Positions 34,901 to 48,100 of a stretch of DNA of 64,000 nucleotides are shown piece after piece. Position numbers and translations under genes: made by a program. The DNA lies in NCBI GenBank assembly GCA_030248135.1, contig JASANC010000082.1:1-64000 (forward strand), in the 5' to 3' direction. Each line of letters starts with the position of its first letter. Position 1 is the stretch's first letter. The notes under the pieces are model-generated. The model was not told where the DNA came from and ran no database searches. It saw only the letters and a program-made list of their open reading frames with translations. The DNA is from Theristus sp. LFF4_11. Its lineage: Eukaryota; Nematoda; Chromadorea; Monhysterida; Xyalidae.

Positions 34901-37900
34901 GGCTCAAGAGGGAGGGGCCGATTCCGGTCCCGGGGTCTTGGTGTGGGATAAGGTTAGCAATATTAAAGAATGAAATGCTCAAACGCCAAATTAATTGAAG
35001 CCAATGTAATCGAAGAAGCCTTCATGGCTGCTTCTGCTTTAAAATTATATCAGTTTTGACATCGACATTGTATACGAAACATGCTGACAGACTAACGCTA
35101 GGGCTAGTGGGTTATAAAAATGAATTTTTAAGAAGAAACTGAGTTTTTGTAGGACGACGACGTCGCGATGGACTTTGTCGTCGCGGCTGCGAATCTTCGG
35201 TCGCACGCATTTGGCATTCCGCTGAAGTCGCGTTTCGATATCAAATGTGAGAGTTGGCTTGGAATATTTCACAGTAGACTAAAATCCGAAAATCAGCGTT
35301 CGCTCGTTCGTTGGAGGAGTTTTCCATTGTGTTATTATGGGTATAAAGGGGCATTCGTGGCGCAGTATTTACTGACCGCGTGTAGCTAACACAGCTACGC
35401 GTCACCAATTATTGCTTCATGAATGCTGCTTAATGCTTTTTTATTCATATTTCCATCGTTGTGTGTTTTTTCCGCAGCGATGGCCGGTAACATCGTGCCG
35501 GCGATTGCGACGACGAACGCGGTGGTGGCTGCGATGATCGTGGTGGAGGCCGTGAAACTCGTGCGACACTCGGTGGAGCACTGTCGATCGGTTCGTGGAG
35601 CGGGCACGCAGCCGAGTTGTGAGAGAGAAAAGTTTCACAGAAATACGGTCGAACCATCAACTGAGTGGTTGGTGATCACGCGCGTGATGCGTGCGTTCTG
35701 TGCATGCGGGGAGGCGGAGTCTGTTCATGCGAAGGAAGCATGCATCACGTGATCACCAACCAACCAATCAGGTGATTGCCAATAATTTAGAGGTGAAAAT
35801 ACACGAATGATGGTGTGAAGGACCAAACTGAAAATTCTGGTTTCTTCGCATGGCAAATGGCTGATTTTGAACGAAGTGACGTCATTTCGGTGTGACACGT
35901 TTGATAACAAACCATGATCGTTATTTCCAGGTGTTCATCAATCGTCAGCCGAATCCGCGCTCAAAAATTCTCGTTGACCAAATTCCCGATAAACCGAATC
36001 CGAAATGTTTCGCGTGCGCCGACAAAATTGAGGTTCGCCAGTTTTTTCTGATGTCTCGAGAAGATCAGCGTTTTTAACACTAGTCACGCAAAAAATCGAT
36101 CGTTCCCATCAACTGACGAAAAAAAGTATACGGAATTATACGGTTCTGTTCTAATTTTCATGTTATTATGATGAATGCGGGTTGGCACAATGGAGAACCG
36201 AGGCTATGAAATCTGATGCGTAACAAATCTGCATTCTCTCTCACACACTCACCAAAAGCAACGGGCCAGACAGCTGAATAATCACAATCTGTAAACCAAA
36301 GGCAATCCGCCGATCGGCTGATTTTGAATTTGGGCTCCTCTCCAATTGGTCCAATCGAAGCATCCAGCCAATCAGCATGCCAGAAAAGCCCCGATTGCAC
36401 AGGATTGGTTGGCTGTATTTTCGCCAGTTGCAACTAGGGGTGGGTCGGTATAAAAAACGTTTTTTTCGGCATAAAAAACGGTATAAAAAACGGTTTTTTA
36501 AACCAGCGCAAAAAAAGGGCCAAAATATCTTACCGATATTTTACCGCGTAAATTTTGGTTTTTTTTCGGTTTTTTATACCGCCGAAGGACCCAAATTTCA
36601 ATTTTTGAAATCACTCAAAATGCACTGTATTCCGCACATCCATTTCAATTTTTCACTTTCGCCACTTCATAACTTGATGTTCTGGAGAACACAATTCACG
36701 CTCTTGGTATAAATAAAGCACCCTGAGACCCGTGCCTCTCCTTCCATGTCCCATCTCGGTCGACCGCCAATGGGCTGGCTCTGGTCGGCGTTCGCTTTAT
36801 TTTCCAGCTTTGTTCTTTGTTTATCTGTTCAAGTTTGGTCTACATGGCAATGTTGTGTTTCGTAGTATAACAGCTTCACGCTTTTCCGCTTTAAATCTGC
36901 CGCTTGCGCTTTTTATGCTCGTTCTTTTGTTGACAAAGTGAAGAAACTAATACAGCAAAGATTTGGTTATTTTTCAGAATTCGGTTAAATTTTCAACAAT
37001 AAACGAGAAATGCCGCGATATTTATTCAGTCAAATTTCCTGAAATTTTGTGTCTTTGAACTCGGAAATTGCTCAAAGTTTTGTTGGTGATGTCGTCGTGC
37101 TGTTGTACTGGTGATAGTGACCCGAATCTCCATCTGATTTTTTTTGCTCTTTCAATTTTGTTCTTGGTTCACTTCTTTCGTCTGTGCGGGTTCGTGATTC
37201 TTTTTGTCTTTCGGTGATCTTTTGTGTTTAGAAATGCGGTAAAATTGTTGTGCAGTTACATATCTCTCGATCGTGTCAGTTCAATTGATTTGCATGTATC
37301 ACATTCCTTGCTGTTGCACATGTCAATCTGTCTTGCGTTAGCTTTTTTTGTTTTAAACTCGCATCTGATGATTTTCTGATGCTGCATTCTCTCTAAGCGC
37401 CACCGATTCAACTAAAATCAAGATTGGAATACGTTTCCATTGAAACACATACAGTTTCTGGCTAGAATTGTGGTCTTTTACTCATTATTCAGCGGTTTGC
37501 GTAAAATCAGAGTACCAGAAATTGTCGCAATCACAGGATTCTTCAGATACTTGGTCGGTAAAAAAAACCGGGTATAAAGAACCGGACGCGGTATAAAAAA
37601 CCGTTTTATATACATGGATTTGAAAAAACCCGTTTTTTTACTACCCCTAGTTGCAACACTCATCGCCAGTTGCAACAGTCATCGACTATTGCAACAACTA
37701 TTGCCAGTTGCCGCAATCGCAATTTTCACTCATGCTTTTCGTTCTATTTTTCAGGTCACCGTGCGTCTGAATTGTGCGTCGATGCGCCAAAAGCAGTTCG
37801 AGGAGCATCTACTAAAACAAGCACTCAATATGAGCGCGCCGGACGTGTCGATTGACGACATGACAGGCACGATCATCGTCTCCAGTGAACCGGGCGAAAC

Positions 37901-40900
37901 CGACGGTTGCGGTTTTTTTCGGGGTTTTCATCGTTGTTTCTAGTTGATTCATTGAAATACGGTTTTTACTGTTTTATTACCGTAAAAACCGGTATTTTAC
38001 CATTGTCAACCGTCATTTGAGGCGAAAAACGCAGTACAATAACCAAAGTGGTTTGCGAAGTAAGCTTGCACGGCAGGGCCTGTTCATGTGTGTGTGCCGT
38101 TCAGTTTCTGTATTGCTCCGCGTTCACATGTTCAACAAGCTTACATGTTCGCATTGTGAGTTTATGTGGACGAGACAGAGTACTGCACAATAGAGTGCAC
38201 TGTTACAACACTCAGAGAGATTACAAGACAGCAATATTTGTGAAAAGCGGACGCACACGAGATGTGTTGCTGTTGATCTTTTTATGCACTGTTTTAATGT
38301 CCTCATCACTTCAATAGTGCTAAGATGTTTTTGCTATTTTATTCTTTCGCGAATAAATTACCCTTGTTTGCATCTAATGTTAAATAACCTCAGTTAAATG
38401 TTTCCCCGGTCTACTTGCGTTACGTTTTTTTGCCAATTTCAGTGCTAGCCGACAAAACTCTTGCCGAACTGCGCGTTCGCGACGGCACCCGCTTGACGTG
38501 CGATGACTTTTTTCTGCAGATGGAGTTTTGTTTGATCATTGAAAATTGGTGAGTCAAATTGATTGATATGAATTTCAGTTGCCCCAGTTGTCGAATGAAG
38601 TCTTTGACAGAAGACCGGTGAACCTGTTTCTGGAGCGTGTTTTTTTGTTACTAAAGAAAAGGCCCATTCATGCGCTCGGGTATTGAGACGCCGATGCCAG
38701 TTTAGTGCGCGTCAAGTTCTATGAATGGCGCTTAGAACAAATGTTTTGCCGTTCGAAACAAACTCGTCTCGTCGGCATTGACGGACGCAGTGCGCTGCGT
38801 GCTTGGTCCGTCATTGTTGTGTGTTCACGACAAAAAAAGGCACATGCAAAACGTTTAGTTTTCAACATGATGCTTTTATCAGTTTTGTTGGCTACTGAAT
38901 GCGTACTATTATCAATTTTTGCTAAGGTTCTACGACTCAATGGCTTTGCAGGCGTGAAAGAAAACTAGTTTTAATGTTTATGTGGCAATTCGAAGTTGTC
39001 TAAGTGAGTCGGCCCGGTGCCCTATGCCAATTTTGAATTCCAGAATTTTGAAACTGTTCACCCATCTATGCGCGCATTGAGTGCCGTGTCGGGACAATAA
39101 TAAAGGATCATACTTTGACAGAGTGAAGTTTGAATTCAACAAAGAATGAAGTTCTCATATCGAGAACACGACGTTTTCCAGTGAAACGCCGTTGCCGGAC
39201 GGAGCTGAATTCGAGATTCTTACCACCGAGCTGCCGAAAGCGGCCGAAACGAACGCAGACGCTGAAAATGGAGTCGAATTAAAAGATGCTGAAGCGGAAA
39301 CCAAAGGTGGGTTAGAATGGGTGGTGAACGTTTTTGAAGCATTGACCAGATGTTGGAAGGAAACCATGGGGACCGAACTTTTTTTGGTGAGAAAGTAATG
39401 GGCGGCTCAAAGAAACTTGTGAGCCACTGCCCACGTCAAGTGAAAAGCGTGAAAGTGTATACAGAGTGAGCCAAAAAAAGGTTCCAATTCTAAAATGCTC
39501 TCACTGGTTTGTGCTAAGGTGTTTCGAGCTGAAAATTGGAACACTGTTAGAAAACATTTGGAGGTTTTTCTGACCAAATTTTTGTTATGGTATGTTGCCC
39601 CTATCACTCACTACAGAAGACTATCTGGAAAACATGAAAATCGACAAATGTTGTGAAATGCAGAGGGTTGATTTTGCTGCAACAAAGGGACCTCGTGTTT
39701 TAAAATTTGGAACACTTAGCTTGTTAGAACACTTTGGGAGTTGTTTGTGATCAAAAAAATTTTGGCTTACACGTCTCAGTTTATTTTTACAGTGTAATTT
39801 TCAAAAAATAGCAATTTTTGACAAAAAACACTGGTCATCCATAGGGTTGGCAAAATACCGTTTTTTTCAAATCGTGGTAAAAAAACCTGTATTTTTACCG
39901 GTAAAATTACGGTAATTTTACCGAAAAAAAACGAAAGCCAAAAAGTTGTAAAAACCCACATATTTTTCGCAGCCGATTTTCAACTTGAACCAGGACTTGT
40001 GAAAACAACTTTCAGAATGCTTTGTTTAAAATATCGTGCACCAACAAAGAAAATAAATTATGTTTGGGCTTGAAAACCCAAAAGGTCAGCAATAAATCGA
40101 ACATTATCTTTTGCTCAATAATTTATTGTCCACCAATTACATAGGAAAAAACCACAGCGTTTTCACCGGACAGTCTTTGGTCACAATAGACGAACACAAT
40201 TTGCTGCAATAACGCAGTTAAACCGAATCAGTTCAGTCAGTTCAGATCAAAAAGAAAACAAATCAGTAATTGTGTAAGAAAGACAATGTTGAGCGACATT
40301 TAGAATTTTTGAAATTTTCAGCTCAGCTCGGCAGCTCCAGCCGATTCTTGCACATCGCTTAACAGTTCTTTCAATCATCAGTGTCAATTTCGTCATCATA
40401 TTTTTCTTGGTCACAGATTTTCTCATTTTCTCATCAAAAATGATATAAAAACTCAGGGTCCGAAATTGAAAAAAACCGGAAAAATACGAAAAAAACCGGA
40501 AAAATACAGAAACTGTCTTTTTCCCGTTTTTTTCAAGGCACCAATTTTTGCCCTGGTAAAAAAACGCGTATAAATACGTGTTTTTTTACCGGTAAAAAAA
40601 CCGGTATTTTTACCATGCCAACCCTAGTCATCCATAATCTCACTGTTTATCATTGCTCATAAACGATGAGCTGATGTATCGTCACGCTGTGTCAAATTGA
40701 ATCTTTTACGAAATTGCCGAACCACTGTGGAAAAGTTATTCGCATGTTCCCACCAATTGGCAGACCAGACTCGCTGCTCTGCCGTCCACTTAACTTAACC
40801 ATGATGGCAACAAAGACTGAAAATGGAAGTGCATCTCTCACTGCAGAAAAACAACCAGTCTGCTATGGTAAAAATATCAGAGTGGCAAATTTTGTGTATT

Positions 40901-41661
40901 AAAAAGAAAAAAACAATTTGGATTTGAAAAGATAAATTCGCATCACTTCTGAGCAGAACCGCTTACGCACACTCAGACTTGAAGTGAAACATTGGAGTGA
41001 TCAAAAACTGTTCAAATGCAACTCAGCATTCGGCATTTCTAAGCTGCTTTAAACTCATATTGCTTTTTTTCATCTTTTTTTGTGTTGTGAACATTCGGGC
41101 TGTCACCAACGTTCATTCTTTTGATCTTTGTTACAGTTAAATCAACCCTCTGCATTTTACAACATTTGTCGATTTTTCATATTTTCCGGATATTTTGCTG
41201 TAGTGAGTGATAGGGGCAACATACCATGAAAAAAATTTGGTCAAAAAACCTCCAAATGTTTTCTAATAGTGTTCCAATTTTCAGCTCGAAACAACTCAGC
41301 ACAAGCCAGTGAGAGCATTTTAGAATTGGAACCTTTTTTTTGGCTCACCCTGTATGTTGATAAAGTAGCGTAAAATTGACCGGCTTTTTGAGTAGTGTTA
41401 AACTTTGTTCATGATTCTAAAATCTGACCTCCTGATTGGTTGCACTGTGTCGTGTCAGAATCATGATGAGAGTTAAGGTAGCCAATCAGCAGGCTAAATT
41501 CGTGACTAGTTTCAGAAACACTGCCAAACGACGGAAGCAAAATGGAATTGTTGAAGAAGCGAAAAATCACGGAAAATATGGACGACCTTTCGGACGGTAG
41601 TCCGGTCGTAAAAAAGGCACACCGGAAACTCTCCGACGACGACAACGTCATATGCTTGTGA
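31913..41661 (+). CDS. uba2: SUMO-activating enzyme subunit 2 (UBA2/SAE2), 16 exons
   Basis: Catalytic subunit of the SUMO E1: it adenylates SUMO, takes it as a thioester and passes it to UBC9, mainly in the nucleus. Exons: 31913-32068, 32309-32392, 32653-32723, 32876-32940, 33281-33503, 33842-33912, 34044-34201, 34290-34389, 34732-34952, 35153-35246, 35478-35590, 35931-36032, 37755-37905, 38443-38548, 39182-39306, 41516-41661. Phase is continuous and gives 661 aa, close to the human length. Visible landmarks are the nucleotide loop GAGGIG (residues 30-35), the thioester cysteine in [12 protein letters not shown] (C179), zinc cysteines C164/C167 and C478/C481, a ubiquitin-fold domain (about 487-575) containing [11 protein letters not shown], and a lysine-rich then acidic tail ending DDDNVICL. 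The N-terminal extension is acidic and differs from mammals. Introns 12 and 15 carry hAT-like and mariner-like insertions. Family assignment is secure; single exon edges could move slightly. Confidence 0.95.
35347..35431. mobile_element. Hairpin MITE, copy 5
   Basis: In UBA2 intron 10; TAA AGGGGCATTCGTG ... CATGAATGCTGCT TAA. It ends about 45 bases before the 3' splice site of exon 11. Confidence 0.87.
35663..35774. mobile_element. CCAAT-core hairpin in UBA2 intron 11
   Basis: gagtggttggtgatcacg ... cgtgatcaccaaccaaccaa, the inverted arms of the hairpin family. Its relatives are the broken copies around 4190 with 7680 and around 17,480 with 19,110. Confidence 0.75.
36435..37649. mobile_element. 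hAT-like element, 1215 bp, in UBA2 intron 12
   Basis: Ends TAGGGGTGGGTCGG... and ...ACTACCCCTA, with an 8-bp direct repeat gttgcaac at 36427-36434 and 37650-37657. Subterminal sequence is built of GGTATAAAAAACGGTTTTTT motifs in both orientations. No transposase is visible. A TAGGGGTGGG end plus 8-bp duplication is typical of hAT elements. Confidence 0.88.
39462..41352. mobile_element. Mariner-like element in UBA2 intron 15
   Basis: Same family as the 4225-7625 element. Its ends are CAGAGTGAGCCAAAAAAAGG and CCTTTTTTTTGGCTCACCCTG, with TA on both sides (39460-39461, 41353-41354). A 785-bp hAT-like element is nested inside. At about 40,960 it keeps the empty site (gcagaaccgcttacgcac) for the TTA-flanked insertion seen in the other copy. 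No transposase reading frame is visible, so it is non-autonomous. Confidence 0.87.
39842..40626. mobile_element. hAT-like non-autonomous element, 785 bp, nested in mariner-like element
   Basis: The ends TAGGGTTGGCA and TGCCAACCCTA are inverted, with direct 8-bp repeats gtcatcca at 39834-39841 and 40627-40634. The empty site is seen in the related element at about 4594-4605 (gttcatccataa). The subterminal regions are stacked TTTTTACCGGTAAAA palindromes. No reading frame of note. An inverted-orientation copy lies at 51954-52741. Confidence 0.9.
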
Positions 41662-42145
41662 TTTGAATGAATTTGCTGTTCAATTTTGATTTTTTTGTGT
41701 CATGTGGTTACTTGGCAAGATGGATAGGGACATTGCAATTGTGATTCGAAAGCCCGGTTTTTTGAGACCGCAAAAAAACTGGCAGTATGGTATATTGCTA
41801 TTTTTGCAAATTTGCTTTTTTTGATTTTTTTGGTTGAATTTCGAATCATTTGCGTTTCATGTTGTAATAATAGCGTGATATCGTTCGTCTGTTCTTCGTT
41901 GCATAAAACGTTCTGTTTTCAATTTTGGCGGGAATTTTGAATTCTGACATTGTCAACGCGTCGAATGATACGCGGGTCACGCTTGTGGGCGTATTTTTTC
42001 TTCCGGCTGCAAATGTATTCTGGTGGCATTTCGCCTTCAAAACAATTCACAAAAACCAACCAGCTGATTGGCTGCGTAAACCAGCCAATCAGCTGGTAGT
42101 CTACAAATGTGGGTGGTGTGTTACTCTGAAGGTTAGACGGAAAAC

Positions 42146-42163
42146 AGATTTTTTTCCATATAG
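42146..42163 (+). promoter_or_regulatory. Possible trans-splice acceptor before the receptor gene
   Basis: gatttttttccatatag ends 8 bases before the start ATG at 42172, with no open coding exon upstream within the 510-base gap to UBA2. A short distance from acceptor to ATG is typical of spliced-leader addition in nematodes; a short 5' UTR intron is the alternative. Confidence 0.5.
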
Positions 42164-42171
42164 GCACAAAA

Positions 42172-45100
42172 ATGCCTCGAATATTCACGTTGCTCTATTG
42201 CGCCGTTTCATTTCTCGCCGTCGCGCATTCGGAGACCGCCGATGCATCAAAGTCGGACGACGAAATCATCAGCTCACTGCGCTTGGACACGGCACACACC
42301 GCGGAGGCGACGGCACTCGAGGGCAGGGAAGATCTGAAGTTGGCGAATCTGTCCGGTGAGAAAACGTCGCCGAGGAAACACGAGCGGTCGTTGCACGCTG
42401 GCGATCATCCGGGACGATACGTGGTGCGCGACTTTGACGGCGTCACCGTTGGGCCGACGTATCGCTGGGAACAATTGCGTGATCTCGGTCGGTGACATTT
42501 TTTTTGGTTTTTTATTCCTGATTTTTTCTCCGCTACTTTTGTCGGCCGTCTGTTTGAGTCTGTTGTTCGGTTTTACCAATTGCAACTGTGCAACCCGACC
42601 CGTCAGTCAAACTCACAAGGATAAGCCATTATAAAGAGGCTTGGCCTGGGGTGTATTTGCAGCGGACCAGAGTGGCCAGCCAGCAAAAGGGCCATGAGAC
42701 GAGAGAGACAGCTCGTGGAAACGCTGGCTAGAAGAGGGATACAGTGGGTCTGGTTTGTCCTGATACGGCCACTTCCATGATGCGACTTCAGTATTCTTTC
42801 ATCTACCAATTGGTGAAACGTTCGCGAAGTTCCCGTCGTTTTCAGTGAGCACACTTGCCGAGAACGAGATCCTGTGCAACTGCACCCAGAAGCGATGCGG
42901 CATCTCCGAGCACGCGCACATTTGTCGCACGTTCGGTGGCTGCCAGAAAAGCGTCGCTGTGCACGACAGCACCCTGAAGTTGGACATGGGGTAGGCTGCT
43001 GACTGATTCTGTAACGGCTGTTAAATCGGTTTATTATGTGTTTCGTTGAAAGGGTTTATTGCTGGCTGCCTTTTCATTGGATGCTTTGTGATGATATGCG
43101 TTTGAAACGTCTGTTGATTTGGTGAACTGTTGAACTCAAGCTAGATTTCGAAGCGGTTTCTGTGTTATTCACCCCCGAACAAGACGAGCACACTTGAAGA
43201 AGGCACTCTTGCCATAAATCACTCAACCAGCGCTGATTGATTCATTCGTCTCGTCACGAGACTCCAAATGCAGCCAATCAGTGCAGCGTGCTGTATTCGA
43301 AAGTGTTTTCTATATTCGCTTTTTTCTAGATGCATCGCAGACGACCATTATTTCCCCCGGAATCGCCCGTTCATGTGCGAAATCTCGAATGAGAAGAAGC
43401 GCACGATGGACCGAGCGTGTTGTCACACGGGCCACTTTTGTGCTACTGATTTGAGGGTGCGCTTGTAAACCAGATGTTGGCTGTTTGGCGGTTGTTTTTG
43501 ATTGGGCAGTGAAATTGTTTCGTTTTTGGGTCTTTCACTGATTCCCCGGCTCTCCGCGTTGATTCGAATTCGAATGACATTTCAAAGTTGCCGAAATCAC
43601 CCCACTAGCATCTGGGGTCCGTTTCGGCCATTTTGAATCGCCGCGTCAAGCATGAATCCATGAGTGTTTCGGTGGAAGCGCGTTCCAGTCGCTGTTGTTG
43701 AATATGACACGTGACACATATGAATGAACAGAGTGGCAAGACTGGTGACTTTTGGGAGAGTTGATGGAAAAGAAAGCGTAATCGTGAGGTTCTGGTCGAG
43801 AGAAGCGCTAATTATGATTGCTGCCGATTATCCACGCTTTCGATGTTTGAGAAACCTGGCACAACTTCGGACAGCTTTCTCCGTTAAAACGATTTTTTAT
43901 TGAATACAAAAACCTCTGCAGCTGACGTTGCCGCTGAACGATGCGTCGCACGCCAGCTGGCTGTCACTGTGGCCGTGGCTGGCGCTCGCCTGTCTGGTGG
44001 CCGTGTTGTCCGTGTTCGCGGCATGCTGCCTCTATCGAAAATGGACCGTCATCGTGGCGGCGCACAAAAAGTCGGCCGTTTTATTTTGTTTGTTTGTTTG
44101 CGCGGTGTCGATTCGACTTTTATTGTTGGTTGCAAGAGGGGCACATCACTGATGAGGCCACCCGCTCTTCTGCATATGATGTTGGCCAGGCCGGAATGCA
44201 GAGAACCCTCCTAAAACTTGGTTGATTTGTCGATGGTGTATAATCGAACCTTTGCGTTATGGTATGCTTTGGCTTATTTCAACCGGTCATCTCTGTGTTG
44301 TATTTTCAGGCTTACACTAGGTGTGGACGAGAAGCAACAGCAGCTAATATTGGACAGCGTTACGACGGGACACCCGGACAATACGGACCTGAGTTATTCG
44401 GGCTCCGGCGCTGGTAAGGGAGCGGGCAAACATTTTTGTAATTCGCTGATTGATTAGTCGAAAAGCTTCAAGTTCAGTGAAACGGTCAGGTAACATCTGA
44501 AAGAGTCCAGTTTTACGAGTGTGGGCTGTCTGTAACGCGGTATTGTTTTGTTACGTGAGGTGTCGGTCACACAGCATTAGTGAACGCTAATGTCATGGCA
44601 GCGTTTGTGAGCTTCACAAATGTCGTTGTTTTGACTGTGTGTGACTGTGTGCTGAAGAAATCACATTAGGAATGCACAAGTGCTTTTTCTGTTCAGTGAA
44701 CAGAAAAAGCGTGGTTCAGAACCGGATACCAAAAAAATTTGCTGTCCAGGTTGTAGTGCCATTTTCAGCTCAGTTGAAGCCCGTTTATACCTGACCGTAT
44801 GCGCATATGGCACCGCACGGCACGTCACTTAGGTCTCGTGTTATTGCATGCTACCGTTCATACGTGACGTACGTCGACGTGCGTCTGCATACGTCAGGTA
44901 CAAACGGGCCATTATGTTCAGCCAATCAACAGTTTTGGGTATAATATGGACACCCGTTGGCAAATGGCAAGACAACAAGTGACAAAACACAAACGTTCGG
45001 TTCAAAGGTATACCGGGTCTGGCGCCGCGCACGGTGGCACGTCAGATTGAGCTGCAAGGCGATGAGCCGATCGGCATCGGACGCTATGGGGAGGTGTGGC

Positions 45101-48100
45101 TCGGCCTGTGGAAGGGCGACAAGGTGAATCAGGTTTTGTTGGTCGCTGATGCGAAGAGCGTTTGCGCCAAAAGAGTGTCGAATTTCGTTTGAGCTCTTCT
45201 TCCATTCTTCGCCACGCTCAGATCAACACTGTTGGAAAGCAAGTTGCAGTTCATTTTATCATTCAACTTGTTTCTTCATTTGCGACACCTCGAACCCGTG
45301 GACTGGTGCTTGTTGCACACAAGCAGTGTCGTTGTTTGTTTGTTTGTGCGTTTTTTTTCAACTTTTTTTACAGGTCGCCGTGAAGATCTTCCCGCCGTAT
45401 GAGGAGCGATCGTGGCTGCGTGAGCTGGAAATCTATGAGACGAAAATGTTGCACCATCGTAATATTTTGGGATTCATTGCGTCTGATAATAAGGGTGAGC
45501 AGAGAGCGACTGAACGAGTGGGCTGCTAAAATTTGATTGCTTTTAATTAAGATTTGCTGTTGCTTAGTTTTGAAAACCGATGTCACTTCTCGCCACGACA
45601 GGCGAGAAGACTCTAAGCTCTTTTCTGTTTTGGGCACCAATGATTTGAGGTTTATTTGTTCTGACTTTGAGAGCTGTCAAAGGAGTTCGAAAATTTATCA
45701 CGTGCACGTGAAAACTTCGTTTTCGTTGTTTTAGACACCGGTCTCCGAACGGAGTTGTGGCTTGTGACCGACTACCACGCACACGGCTCGCTGTTTGACT
45801 ACTTGCGAGCGTACACGTTGTCGGTGGACACACTAGCACAAATGCTGCACAGCATTGCTGCCGGACTAGCATTTCTGCACTCGGAGATTACCGGCACACA
45901 GTGTACGTGGCGTTTTCGTTGGTTTGCTGTACCCTGGCTGGTTTTCTTGAATCATTGTGCTTGTGCATTTGACACGCTGATTGGTTGGCCACTGCCCGGC
46001 ACGCCACGACGCTTTCTCAATTGATGCACCAGCACAAATGCTAGAGCACAGCTGTTGGACTCGCATAATTTCGCTTGGAGATTACTGAGCCACAGTGTTT
46101 TCTTGTTGATTTTGGATATGGATTAGAAATTGTTTATAGATTTAGCACGTCTTAAGGCAACTAACAACTCTTGGTTGGTTTTTTGCTTTTCAGGCAAGCC
46201 GGGCATCGCGCACCGCGATCTGAAGAGTAAAAATCTATTAGTGAAATCGGATTTGACGTGTTGTATCGCTGACCTCGGCATGGCCGTGCGGTACACGAAC
46301 AGGTGAGCAGGAGAGGAGGTAACCGTTTGGTGATCAGATCAGAAGTGAACGTCAACAAAAACCCACGAGCACAGCTGATTCACCAATTCGCCGTTGCTTG
46401 TGAACGAAAGACCGTGTCGAGCTAAAAGCGAAACACCATTTTGTATTTTGCCCGTACGCGCACAGAAGTCGTTCGAAATCTCGTGCACGAACTAAATCGT
46501 ATCCGTAGTGCATTAAGACAGCACACTCGAGACGATTTCTAAATCGCGTGCCCATCGTTTTAGTGTTGTTGTCCGTGCGTACGCACAAAAAAAACTATGA
46601 ACTAAAGCGACATTCATGAAGCAGTATTTAGTGACACGTAGCTGTGTTGAAACATATAGCTGCGCAGTCAATAAACACTGCTTCATGAATGCAGCACAAA
46701 TTCCGCATAATACAGCGAACAAGCATTTTTCTGTGCGCAATTATGAAAAATTAACGCCGATTGCACGAAAAAGTGGGGGGGGGGTTTGTATGGAAGTGCC
46801 GGGCCATGGAATCATATTCCAACTAAGGGTAGGGGGTTGTACAACTCAACAAGGCGCTTCATTTTCACTTAGCAACCATACCCTAATTCCCCCTATTTGC
46901 AGCACTTTTAGGGCTTATAAGTAAAAAAAACCCTCGATTTTTTTCCATTTTTCGCAAAGTATACCATTTTCAACCAGCATTTTCAACATTGGTGCAAACA
47001 AGCTAGGGCTTGAAATAGTGTGCGTTTTGAAGATCTCGCGGAGCTCTTTCACTTACATGTACACTACATAAAGGGACTTTTTCCTATTTTCCGTGGTAAG
47101 CTTCGCAAAATTACTTTTTTTGAAAAATTTTGCTATTTTTTGTAAAACATGTTTTTGAGCTCATAAACACAATTTTTTGATTTTCATTTTTAGTTCTACA
47201 GGGGGGTTTTCGGGGTCGCTGAATTTGAATCTAAACTTAGATTTTTGCCCCGGGCATTTTTTTGCCTCTAAATTGGGCAAAAACATGTTTTTTTGCGTTT
47301 TTCAGTGTTTTTTGTTTTAGTGTTTTAATTTTATGCGTGGATTTTATTTAAAATATAATGCTATTTTATAATAGCTTTACAACCGCTGTACTTATATCCG
47401 TTTTCATATTTTGCAACTGACCACTTGCTTTCACCCAAAAAGGGGTAAAATGTGGATTTTTTGCTTTTTTCATACGTTTTCATTCCACAGTGAAAAAAAC
47501 AATAGAAACAACTTTTAATTTTAATTTTTAATTCTCCAGGGGGTTTTCGAGATTGCGCAATCCGAATCTGATTTTAGATTTCTGCCTCGGGCATATTTTG
47601 CCCTAAAATTTTGCTAAAACATTTTTTAGCGTTTTCCAGTGTTTTTTTTTGTTTTAAGTTCTAATTTTAAGTGTGGATTTTTTTAATGAATTTTCTAATA
47701 GCTTTACAACCGCTGTGCTTGAATCCGTTATTATATTTTGTAACGGACCATTTTCTTTCTCAAAAATGGATAAAACATGGATTTTTTTGCCTTTTTTAGA
47801 TGTTTTCGTTTCATAGTAACAAATAAGCTTTAAAACAATCTTTAAAACCACTTTCTAGGAGTACCCGAATGCGCTGAATCTATATCTGTAGTTAAATTTT
47901 ACAATTGACCCATTATTTACCCTTATAAATGGGTAAAAAATCTTTATTGTAGTTTTTCTGTAGACGTTTTTCTTTTTGTGTGCGAACTACACTTGTAAAC
48001 TGTTGTTAATTTGTCTCGGGAATTTTCTACGCCGCTGAAGTTGATCTGTTTTTGGTTTTTAAAACTGGTGCTTTTGTTTACCCCAATTTTACCCAGTTGG

